Shown here piece by piece: positions 1 through 5,748 of a stretch of 6,362 nt of DNA. A model generated the notes under the pieces. The model saw nothing but the letters and a program-made list of their open reading frames with translations. It was not told the origin of the DNA and searched no databases. Every line of letters begins with the position of its first letter. The first letter of the stretch is position 1. Where the stretch lies: contig DAHVXO010000265.1 in assembly GCA_027356675.1 (NCBI GenBank), forward strand, positions 1-6,362, given 5' to 3'. This stretch comes from Symbiobacteriaceae bacterium (GTDB lineage Bacteria > Bacillota_E > Symbiobacteriia > Symbiobacteriales > Symbiobacteriaceae). Both the position numbers and the translations under genes were made by a program.

Positions 1-370
1 GGCGGGGGAAGAGCTCGAAGACCCGTTGGAGCGTTTTGGCGGTCTGCGCCCGCGCCTCCTTGGTATACGCCCCCAGCTCCAGATTCTCCAGCACGGTCAT
101 GCCGGACCAGAGCTGCCGGGCTTCCGGAATCAGTGCAATCCCCCGGGTGACCAGTTCGTATGGCGGGAGCCCGTGAATCGGCTTGCCTTCGAAGTGGATC
201 GTACCCCGACGGGGCGGCACCAGCCCTGAGAGCGCCCGCAGCGACGTGGTCTTGCCGGCACCGTTGGCGCCGATCAGCGTGACGATCTCATTGTGCTTGA
301 CCTGAAATGAGACGCCCCAGAGGGCCTGGACGTCGCCATAAAAGACGTCGACATCTTTGACTTCCAGCAC
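1..370 (-). CDS. livF: High-affinity branched-chain amino acid ABC transporter ATPase LivF (3'-truncated)
   Basis: This is the second nucleotide-binding subunit of a HAAT-type importer. It hydrolyses ATP at the inner face of the membrane together with LivG. Translating the minus strand from GTG at 370-368 gives 123 residues before the window edge. That is roughly half of the usual 230-240, so the signature motif, Walker B and H-loop lie outside. Visible are an N-terminal strand with FYG (10-12), which usually carries the adenine-stacking aromatic residue. Walker A GANGAGKT is at 34-41, and the LivF-typical segment PEARQLWSGMTVLENLELGA at 82-101, where many family members have PEGR or PQGR. 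The GTG start is preceded by AGGAGGG with an 8-base spacer. The gene begins 17 bases after the livG stop, so it is the last visible gene of the liv operon. Family assignment is firm; the substrate depends on the binding protein and is unproven. Confidence 0.93.
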   Translation of the reverse strand, partial: MLEVKDVDVFYGDVQALWGVSFQVKHNEIVTLIGANGAGKTTSLRALSGLVPPRRGTIHFEGKPIHGLPPYELVTRGIALIPEARQLWSGMTVLENLELGAYTKEARAQTAKTLQRVFELFPR

Positions 371-378
371 TGTCCGGT

Positions 379-385
379 CCCTCCT
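379..385 (-). promoter_or_regulatory. Ribosome binding site of livF
   Basis: The minus strand reads AGGAGGG here, 8 bases before the GTG at 370-368. It starts 3 bases after the livG TAA codon at 390-388. This strong site supports the GTG start of the truncated livF and suggests re-initiation or coupling after livG. Confidence 0.8.
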
Positions 386-387
386 CT

Positions 388-1125
388 TTAGTGTAGTTGG
401 GCGTGGTCTCCCAGGTAGGCTTCGATGACGATCGGGTTGGTCAGTACGTCACGAGTAGCGCCCTCAGCGATTTTGTTGCCGAAGTTGAGCACCATGATCC
501 GCTCGCAGACGCCCGCCACAGCCTTCATGTGATGCTCGATCATCAGCACGGTCTTGCCGCTGTCGCGGATCTTGCGGATCAGATCCATGGCGCCGTTGAT
601 CTCGGCGGGATTGAGGCCGCCCATCACCTCATCGAGCATGATGATGTCAGGCTCGGTGGCCAGGGCCCGCCCCATCTCCAGCCGCTTGTGCTCACCGATC
701 GTGAGACTGCCAGCCTGGGTCTGCGCCCGGTGCGAGAGGCCCGTAAAGTCCAGGATCTCCTGGACCGACTTGCGTGCCGCCGCTCCCGCCTTGGGCCTGC
801 GCCCGAAACTGGCGCCGACCAGCACGTTGTCGAAAACCGTCATCTCCCGGAAGGGTTTGACGATCTGATGGGTCCGCACCACGCCCCGCTGGACCACGGC
901 GTAGGGATTCAGCCCGTTCAGGCGCTGGCCGTTCAGGAAGACCTCCCCGGACGTAGGAGTGTGAGCGCCAACGAGCAGGGAGAAAAGTGTGGTCTTCCCG
1001 GCCCCGTTTGGCCCGATCAACCCGTAAATCTCGCCCTTTACGACCTGAAATGAGACGCTATTGACCGCCACCAGTCCGCCGAACCGCTTGGTCAGACCCT
1101 TGCCTTCCAGTACGATTTCAGGCAA
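388..1125 (-). CDS. livG: High-affinity branched-chain amino acid ABC transporter ATPase LivG
   Basis: Cytoplasmic ATP-binding subunit of the HAAT importer, 245 residues, close to the usual 250-260. Motifs in order: RFGGLVAV at 14-21, Walker A GPNGAGKT at 38-45, Q-loop RTHQ at 84-87, signature LTIGEHKRLE at 141-150, Walker B IIMLDE at 161-166, then VMGGLNPAE, and H-loop histidine 198 in MIEHHM. The GLNPAE tail and the RTHQ segment are typical of LivG rather than LivF. Two deviations are visible. The signature is LTIGE instead of the common LSYG/LSGG form, and valine follows the catalytic glutamate 166 where proline is usual. The start is TTG (1125-1123), backed by AGGAGGTGA six bases upstream. 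It overlaps the livM stop by 8 bases, indicating translational coupling. All core catalytic residues are present, so the protein is expected to be active. Confidence 0.96.
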   Translation of the reverse strand: MPEIVLEGKGLTKRFGGLVAVNSVSFQVVKGEIYGLIGPNGAGKTTLFSLLVGAHTPTSGEVFLNGQRLNGLNPYAVVQRGVVRTHQIVKPFREMTVFDNVLVGASFGRRPKAGAAARKSVQEILDFTGLSHRAQTQAGSLTIGEHKRLEMGRALATEPDIIMLDEVMGGLNPAEINGAMDLIRKIRDSGKTVLMIEHHMKAVAGVCERIMVLNFGNKIAEGATRDVLTNPIVIEAYLGDHAQLH

Positions 1126-2122
1126 CCCGGCTCACCTCCTCACGCTTGCGGCCGATCCCGCCCAGCGCCTTGCCGGCCCTGCGGACCAGCCCCACGATGC
1201 CCCCGGGCTCAAAGAGCATGACTGCGATGAGCAGCAGGCCATAGATCATCAGGTTGGAGGAGCGCAACGCCGGAATGGTCAGCAGTTTGATCTGCAGGTA
1301 GCCGAAGACCACGCCGCCGATCACCGGACCCAGCAGCGTCCCGACCCCGCCGATGACGGGCATCAGCACGATTTGCAGGGACATATTGAAGGCAAATACC
1401 GAGTTTGGTGCGATGTACTGGAAGTTAATCGCGAAGAGGCTGCCCGCGGCCGCCATCAGGGCGGCGGAAAGGGCATGGGCCCGGACCTTGTACGCCGTGC
1501 CATCGATGCCCAGGGCCTCGGCGGCGTCGATATCCTGCTTGATGGAGTCCAGCGCCAGCCCGAAGCGGGAGCGCTTCACGAACCAGACGATCATGACCAC
1601 AAGGACCGCGAGGGTCAGCATGCCGTAGTAATTCTCCAAGAAGATCGCCTGGCCCCTGGGCGTGCCCGGCAGGAACTTGTACAGGAAATCCCCGTAGACC
1701 AGCGGCATGCGCTTGCCGCTGGAGCCGCCGGTGAAGGTCATGCCCTGGGCGAAGACCCGCACCGCCTCGGAGATGCCAATGGTGGCGATGGTGAAGTACG
1801 GGCCCCGCAGGCGGAACGTCGGGAGGCCGACAACCACGGCGAAGGCTGCCGCCAGCACCATGCCCACGGGGAGAGTGGCGTAGGCGTTCCAGCCCTTGAG
1901 GGCCAGGAGCACGGTGGAGTAGGCGCCGATGCCCAGGAAGGCCGAATAGCCGAAGGAGACCTGGCCGGCCAGGCCGCCCAGCAGGTTCCACGTCGAAGCG
2001 AGAATGACGGCGAAGGCCACGTTCCAGATGTCGTTCAGCGTGCCCCGCTGCAGGAAGGCTGGTCCGGTGAACAACACGACCAGAGCAGCGGCGATGAGGG
2101 ACGTAGGGATGAAGCGCTTCAT
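1118..2122 (-). CDS. livM: High-affinity branched-chain amino acid ABC transporter permease LivM
   Basis: One of the two integral membrane subunits forming the import channel with LivH. It has 334 residues, a normal length for LivM. Hydrophobic segments start near residues 5-24 and 33-48 and continue to about residue 310, followed by a basic cytoplasmic tail rich in Arg and Lys. LivM hallmarks, in order: NLLGGLAGQVSFGYSAFLG at 46-64, LRGPYF at 105-110, TGGSSG at 131-136. The ATPase-contacting loop runs SRFGLALDSIKQDIDAAEAL at 185-204 and on through LGIDGTAYK to 212. GGVGTLLGPVIGG is at 258-270. The start is ATG at 2122-2120, sharing an ATGA overlap with the livH stop. No strong Shine-Dalgarno site is seen, so translation is probably coupled to livH. 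The 3' end encodes the livG ribosome binding site. The family is certain; substrate specificity is not encoded here. Confidence 0.96.
   Translation of the reverse strand: MKRFIPTSLIAAALVVLFTGPAFLQRGTLNDIWNVAFAVILASTWNLLGGLAGQVSFGYSAFLGIGAYSTVLLALKGWNAYATLPVGMVLAAAFAVVVGLPTFRLRGPYFTIATIGISEAVRVFAQGMTFTGGSSGKRMPLVYGDFLYKFLPGTPRGQAIFLENYYGMLTLAVLVVMIVWFVKRSRFGLALDSIKQDIDAAEALGIDGTAYKVRAHALSAALMAAAGSLFAINFQYIAPNSVFAFNMSLQIVLMPVIGGVGTLLGPVIGGVVFGYLQIKLLTIPALRSSNLMIYGLLLIAVMLFEPGGIVGLVRRAGKALGGIGRKREEVSRVA
1132..1140 (-). promoter_or_regulatory. Ribosome binding site of livG, inside the end of livM
   Basis: The minus strand reads AGGAGGTGA, a near-perfect anti-16S complement, 6 bases before the TTG at 1125-1123. 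It lies within the last codons of livM (the Glu-Glu-Val-Ser stretch). It decides the otherwise doubtful TTG start and compensates for the weak start codon. Confidence 0.85.
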
Positions 2123-3036
2123 GACCGGGCCACCGCCTTTCGCCGGAGCAGCCGGCCGATCTGGTTGCCCACGCCCGGCAATCCCTGTGGCAGCACCACG
2201 AGGGCCACCACCAGCAGCGCAAACGTGATCGCATCCAGGAAGACGTTGCTCACGAAATAGCGAGAGGCATACGCCTCGACCAGGGCGACCACCAGGGCGC
2301 CCACCGCCACGCCAGTGAAGGACTCCATGCCGCCCAGCACGATAATGGCGAAGGCCTTGAGCAAGAAGTTGCGGCCGAAGTCAGGCGTAAAGGCGTACAG
2401 CGCTGACATCATCGAGCCGGAGAGCCCGGCGAGCCCGATGCCGATGCCGAAGGCGATCATCGCGATGCGCCGGGCGTTAATACCGACCAGTTGCGCCGCA
2501 TTGCGGTTTTGGGTCACCGCCCGGATGGCCTTGCCCAGGTACGTCCGAGTCAGCATCTGATTGAGCACAACCAGTGTGACGACGGCCACCGCGAAGACCA
2601 GGAGGGTCGGGATGCCAATGTTGATGGGTCCGATGTTCATGGAGTTCATGGTATAGCTGGTTAACACGGACCGGGTATCCCCGCCCCAGATGTAATAGCC
2701 CAGGTTTTGCAGCACAAGCCAGACGCCGAAAAGTAGGAGCAGCGACTGGATCGCTGGCGTGTTCCCGCTCTCGGGCAGGCGACTGACCACGAATCGGTGC
2801 AGGCCCATGCCGAGGACGAAGAAGAGCGGGAACGTGAAGACGATCGACAGGAAAGGGTCGATCCCCACATACTGGTACAGCGAGAACGAGACGAATGCCC
2901 CGAGCATGATAAAACCGGCGTGCGCCAGGTTGATGATCTTCATGACGCCGTAAATCAGTGCGAGACCGAAGGACATGATGGCGTACAAGCCTGCCACCAT
3001 GAGTGCGTTGATTGTGACAGAGAGAAAATCTGCCAT
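2119..3036 (-). CDS. livH: High-affinity branched-chain amino acid ABC transporter permease LivH
   Basis: Integral membrane subunit that pairs with LivM, 305 residues, within the normal range for LivH. It begins directly with a hydrophobic segment. The LivH hallmark YGVMKIINLAHAGFIMLGAF is at 29-48. The ATPase-contacting loop GKAIRAVTQNRNAAQLVGIN is at 168-187. Near the C-terminus there is a long run of membrane helices before the basic end RRKAVARS. The start is ATG at 3036-3034. The nearest Shine-Dalgarno-like stretch, GAAGGGGG at 3057-3050, is 13 bases away, which is longer than ideal, but no better in-frame start exists upstream. The gene follows the binding-protein gene after 81 bases containing a strong hairpin, and overlaps livM by 4 bases (ATGA). 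Family identity is firm. Confidence 0.96.
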   Translation of the reverse strand: MADFLSVTINALMVAGLYAIMSFGLALIYGVMKIINLAHAGFIMLGAFVSFSLYQYVGIDPFLSIVFTFPLFFVLGMGLHRFVVSRLPESGNTPAIQSLLLLFGVWLVLQNLGYYIWGGDTRSVLTSYTMNSMNIGPINIGIPTLLVFAVAVVTLVVLNQMLTRTYLGKAIRAVTQNRNAAQLVGINARRIAMIAFGIGIGLAGLSGSMMSALYAFTPDFGRNFLLKAFAIIVLGGMESFTGVAVGALVVALVEAYASRYFVSNVFLDAITFALLVVALVVLPQGLPGVGNQIGRLLRRKAVARS

Positions 3037-3065
3037 CGGGCTGCGTTTACCCCCTTCATAATAAC

Positions 3066-3095
3066 GGCGGCCCCGAGCGGTCGCTCGGGGCCGCC
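3066..3095 (-). terminator. Perfect GC-rich hairpin between the binding-protein gene and livH
   Basis: Bases 3066-3079 and 3082-3095 are exact reverse complements, 14 bp each side of two central bases. Realistically this is a 13-bp stem with a 4-base loop. Almost every pair is G-C. On the minus strand it is followed by GTTATTATG, a weak T-rich stretch rather than a true U-tract. It lies 22 bases after the TAA of the binding-protein gene and ends 8 bases before the G-rich ribosome binding stretch of livH. Likely roles are partial termination or protection of the upstream mRNA 3' end, giving more binding protein than permease. A full terminator seems unlikely because livH to livF show no other promoter. 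The role is inferred; the palindrome is directly visible. Confidence 0.7.
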
Positions 3096-3117
3096 ACCGG
3101 GTGGAACCCCTATTGGT

Positions 3118-4398
3118 TTACTTGGGGGCCGGAATCGGGGCAATGCTGTCGCCGGTCTTGACTTCCTTCGGCCAGACCAGGTCCAGCTTGCCGTCGGGCT
3201 TGTTCTGGGTGACGACAAAGGGATAGACCGCCTGGCCGGTGGACGTGAACTTCAGCACACCGCCGGGGATGATCGAATCCTTCATCTCCAGGGCCGCCAG
3301 GGCATCGCGGATCTTGTCAGGCTTGACAGAGCCGGCATTCTGGATCGCCCTCAGCAGGGCCCGGACGGTCTCATAGGCCATGGCGTCGTACCACTGCGGG
3401 GCGGCGCCGTTGTGAGCGGCCTTCCACTTGTCGGTGAAGACCTTGACCTGCGGATAGGGCAGCAGGGAGGTCCACCAGCCGGATGCGAAGACGTAGTCGG
3501 TGGCGGCACCCAGGCCATCACGGGCGGCCTTGTCGGCGCCACGGGCGCCGTGGGTAACCATCTTATGGTAGAGCTTCATCTGGGTGTAGGTGCGGTGCAT
3601 AGCGATGTAGTCTTCCAGGTGGCTGTCGGCCATGAAGAGGTCGGCCTTGGCGGTCTGGACCTTGGTCAAGAGGGGCTTGAAGTCGGGGGCATAGAGTTCA
3701 AAGCCCTCGTCCAGCACGATCTTGAAGTACTGCGGGTTGGCCTTGGTGAAATCCTGGACGCCCTTCTGGTAGTCCTTGCCGTGCTCGGTATTCTCCCAAA
3801 CCAGCGAGATGGTCGAGGGCTTGGGCAGCTTGCCTTGATCGATCAGGTCCTTGAGGTACTCCATCTGCGTCTTGGCAAGCACTTCGACGGGCGAAAGGAC
3901 GCCGAAAACCCACTTGGAGCGGCCATAGGTGTTGGTCGCTGCGCCACCGCCGTTGATGTACGGGATGCTGTAACGCTCAGGCACAACGGTCTGGGCCTGC
4001 ACCAGGAGGGTGCTGTAGCCGCCGATGATGGCGTGGACCTTGTCCTGGGTGATCACTTGCTCGACGAGCTGGGCGGACTTGGTCGGGTCAGTCGTGTCGT
4101 CCAGCAGGATCAGCTTGATCGGTACCTTCTTGCCGCCAATCTCCAGCCCGCCGGCGTCCATGACTTCCTTGACCGCGTATTCCGTGGCAACCTTGAAGGC
4201 GCCGCCGATCTTGGACTCCTTGCCGGTCACCGGGAAGACGGCCCCGAGCCTGACTTCCGTGATCTCTTCTTTCGTCGGGGCCGTCGGCGCGGGTGCGGCG
4301 TCCTTCTTGGTTCCGCCACAGCCGGCCAGCAGCGAGAGTGCCAGCGCCGTAGTGAGGCCCATTGCCACATACTTGCGACCTTGCGTCCTCCAGTTCAC
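3118..4398 (-). CDS. Branched-chain amino acid-type ABC transporter substrate-binding lipoprotein
   Basis: Extracytoplasmic receptor of the HAAT importer, of the periplasmic-binding-protein type I (Peripla_BP_6, LivK-like) family. From GTG at 4398-4396 it has 426 residues. The signal peptide has a basic N-region (NWRTQGRK) and hydrophobic core, ending in lipobox LLAGC with lipidated Cys 27. A Lys/Ala/Pro/Thr-rich tether follows. The first lobe begins near VRLGAVFPVTG at 49-59, with IIGGYSTLL and INGGGAATNTYGR in the ligand-side region. An in-frame ATG at 4434 would give 438 residues. GTG 4398 is preferred because GGGGGA lies 6 bases upstream and the signal peptide then has normal length. The GGAATN/TYGR segment differs from classical LivK, so the ligand may be a branched-chain amino acid or another small molecule. 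It is the first gene of the liv unit and is separated from livH by a hairpin. Confidence 0.92.
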   Translation of the reverse strand: MNWRTQGRKYVAMGLTTALALSLLAGCGGTKKDAAPAPTAPTKEEITEVRLGAVFPVTGKESKIGGAFKVATEYAVKEVMDAGGLEIGGKKVPIKLILLDDTTDPTKSAQLVEQVITQDKVHAIIGGYSTLLVQAQTVVPERYSIPYINGGGAATNTYGRSKWVFGVLSPVEVLAKTQMEYLKDLIDQGKLPKPSTISLVWENTEHGKDYQKGVQDFTKANPQYFKIVLDEGFELYAPDFKPLLTKVQTAKADLFMADSHLEDYIAMHRTYTQMKLYHKMVTHGARGADKAARDGLGAATDYVFASGWWTSLLPYPQVKVFTDKWKAAHNGAAPQWYDAMAYETVRALLRAIQNAGSVKPDKIRDALAALEMKDSIIPGGVLKFTSTGQAVYPFVVTQNKPDGKLDLVWPKEVKTGDSIAPIPAPK

Positions 4399-4404
4399 AG
4401 TCCA

Positions 4405-4410
4405 TCCCCC
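4405..4410 (-). promoter_or_regulatory. Ribosome binding site deciding the GTG start of the liv binding protein
   Basis: The minus strand reads GGGGGA, 6 bases before GTG 4398-4396. The rival ATG at 4434-4432 has only a poor AGGT three bases upstream. The same arrangement, G-run plus A then six bases then GTG, occurs before the TRAP-type lipoprotein gene in this window, which supports the choice. Confidence 0.55.
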
Positions 4411-4434
4411 GTTCGTAGAATATTCGACCCCCAT

Positions 4435-4500
4435 CTGACCTAAAGCTTATCAGAGAAATTTATGTTAGGCATGCATTCGTGCGTATTGGTCAGGTTTTGG
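4435..4500 (-). promoter_or_regulatory. AT-rich leader, probable promoter region of the liv operon
   Basis: This stretch upstream of the binding-protein gene is clearly richer in A and T than the rest of the window. Possible -10 elements on the minus strand are TAACAT (4467-4462) and GATAAG (4451-4446), each matching four of six consensus bases. No good -35 at 17 bases is seen. CTGACC (4493-4488) resembles a -35 but sits 20 bases from TAACAT. Overlapping palindromes GCATGC and ATGCAT occur at 4469-4476. I can support an AT-rich probable promoter region but not exact elements. Confidence 0.35.
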
Positions 4501-4619
4501 TCTTAATGGTCTCGGATGTTCAGAACTGGGGTTGTCCCCCTACAGCCTGCAGCGCGGCCACGGGGGTGGGTGGAGGTGGTATGGATGAGGCTCCGGCGGT
4601 GCCCGCAGGTGCAGCGAAT
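4501..4619. other. Intergenic stretch after the TRAP-type binding protein gene
   Basis: Together with the leader next to it, this makes a gap of about 220 bases between two coding regions. I see no convincing gene. Only short G-C hairpins are present, for example GGGG at 4528-4531 pairing with CCCC at 4536-4539, without a T-run. There is therefore no clear terminator, and read-through from the upstream gene into the liv operon remains possible. Confidence 0.5.
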
Positions 4620-5642
4620 TCACCCTCCCTTGGCCTCCCGCAGAACCTCCCGCAGGACGTCGGCACCCAGCCGGGACTCGGCCCGGCGATAGACCGGCTC
4701 CAGGACAGTCCGCCAGAGTTCCCGCTCGTTGGGCGTCTGCTTGTGAATCAGGACCTTGCCGCTGATACGGATCCGGTCCATGGCCTCCTCGTTCAACGCC
4801 CGGGCGTTCTCTCTCACCCACTGCGTCGTGTCTGCCATGGCCTCACGCAGCAATTCACGGGTATCCGGCGCCAGTGCACTCCAGAACCGCTCGTTCACCA
4901 GTACCACGTAGCCGAGGTACCCGAAGTTGCTGACCGTCATGTACGGCTGCACTTCGTGGATATGCTTGGAGAAGATGTTCGATGGCGCATTCTCCTGCCC
5001 GTCCAACTCCCCCTTGGCCAGGGCGCCGTACAGCGAATCGAACGGGCGGACCGAAACCTCGGCCCCCAGCACCTGAAACATATCCCGCATGACCGGGCTG
5101 GACTGAATGCGGAACCGCAGGCCCCGAATGTCCACCGGCAGCAGCAGTGATCCCCGGGCGTTGGAGATCTGCTTGAACCCGTTGTGCCAGAAGGCCACGG
5201 GCTCCATGCCCATACGCCGCAGCCCGGCGTAAAGGCGCTGTCCCGTCGCACCCGCAATCACCCGCTCCACAGAGCGGTCATCATCAAAGAAATAGGGGAG
5301 ATCGAAGACCTGCCAGGGCGGGTCCAGGTCGGCCAACTTGGAGAGGCTGGGTGCGATGATCTGCACATCGCCGGAGCGCAGCCGGTCAAACTCCTCGCCG
5401 TCGCCGTAGAGTTGTGAGTTGGGGAAGACCTGGACCTCGATCTTCCCGCCGGACCGCTCCTTGACCATGGCCGCAAAGCGCCGGGCAGCGATCCCCTTCG
5501 GCGTGTTCTCGGCCACCACGTGGGAGAACTTGATCACAGTGCGGTCCTTGGCGCTGACCTGCTCGAAGTCGGGGTAGCGGGCCGGCCCGCAGGCGGCGAG
5601 CGCCAGCGGCAGAATCAGGAACAAAACCAAGATCCGGCGCAC
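4620..5642 (-). CDS. DctP-family TRAP-type C4-dicarboxylate (or related acid) solute-binding lipoprotein
   Basis: Extracytoplasmic binding protein of the DctP family, which bind C4-dicarboxylates and other organic acids. From GTG at 5642-5640 it has 340 residues, normal for the family. A short signal peptide ends in lipobox ALAAC with Cys 18. Family features: KFSHVVAENTPKG at 38-50, FPNSQLYGD at 73-81, FDLPYFF at 113-119, then GLRFRIQSS at 174-182, whose Arg 178 aligns with the conserved carboxylate-binding arginine. DGQENAPSNI is at 214-223, and GYVVLVNERFW lies in the C-terminal half. A longer in-frame GTG at 5669 would give 349 residues. The 5642 start is preferred because AAGGGGGGA is 6 bases upstream. 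No dctQ or dctM follows; the next genes are an ABC importer. A CitB-type response regulator lies just upstream, so it may act as a sensor accessory like Bacillus DctB, or serve TRAP permeases encoded elsewhere. The ligand is not proven. Confidence 0.93.
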   Translation of the reverse strand: MRRILVLFLILPLALAACGPARYPDFEQVSAKDRTVIKFSHVVAENTPKGIAARRFAAMVKERSGGKIEVQVFPNSQLYGDGEEFDRLRSGDVQIIAPSLSKLADLDPPWQVFDLPYFFDDDRSVERVIAGATGQRLYAGLRRMGMEPVAFWHNGFKQISNARGSLLLPVDIRGLRFRIQSSPVMRDMFQVLGAEVSVRPFDSLYGALAKGELDGQENAPSNIFSKHIHEVQPYMTVSNFGYLGYVVLVNERFWSALAPDTRELLREAMADTTQWVRENARALNEEAMDRIRISGKVLIHKQTPNERELWRTVLEPVYRRAESRLGADVLREVLREAKGG

Positions 5643-5648
5643 CCGCAA

Positions 5649-5657
5649 TCCCCCCTT
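5649..5657 (-). promoter_or_regulatory. Ribosome binding site deciding the GTG start of the DctP-like protein
   Basis: The minus strand reads AAGGGGGGA, 6 bases before GTG 5642-5640. Choosing this start removes nine residues from the longest reading frame and leaves a compact MRR-led lipoprotein signal peptide. Confidence 0.6.
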
Positions 5658-5709
5658 GTGGTCTAGCACGGCCAGCCGGTGCAGTCCCTGCGGCCGTTTT
5701 CGTCAGCCC

Positions 5710-5739
5710 GGCTTCGACTGGTCTGCCAGGGTCGAAGCC
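5710..5739 (-). other. Inverted repeat between response regulator and DctP-like genes
   Basis: Bases 5710-5718 (GGCTTCGAC) and 5731-5739 (GTCGAAGCC) are exact reverse complements. An inner TGG/CCA pairing (5719-5721 with 5726-5728) is separated by a two-base bulge and closes a four-base loop. There is no T-run on either strand, so it is not a standard intrinsic terminator. It could be an mRNA processing or stability hairpin, a weak attenuator, or a dyad bound by a regulator such as the neighbouring response regulator. Confidence 0.5.
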
Positions 5740-5748
5740 CCTGCGCCG

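Noticed and set aside
397..1053. Plus-strand open frame of 218 codons opposite livG
   Set aside because: Entirely antisense to livG, with the composition of a shadow frame and no recognisable domain.
1061..2260. Plus-strand open frame of 399 codons opposite livM
   Set aside because: It is rich in His, Asp, Glu, Gln and Gly with no domain, and lies fully opposite livM, whose family motifs are unmistakable. It is a GC-driven antisense frame.
2797..4443. Long plus-strand open frame of 548 codons opposite the binding-protein gene and livH
   Set aside because: It is antisense to two clear family members, has no recognisable motif, and shows the Gly/Asp/His/Val-heavy makeup typical of a shadow frame in GC-rich DNA.
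4528..4539. Possible terminator hairpin after the DctP-like gene
   Set aside because: Only four G-C pairs around a four-base loop and no T-run; too weak to call.
4479..5150. Plus-strand open frame of 223 codons crossing the liv leader and the DctP-like gene
   Set aside because: It has no motif, is largely antisense to a confident gene, and its start lacks a good ribosome binding site.
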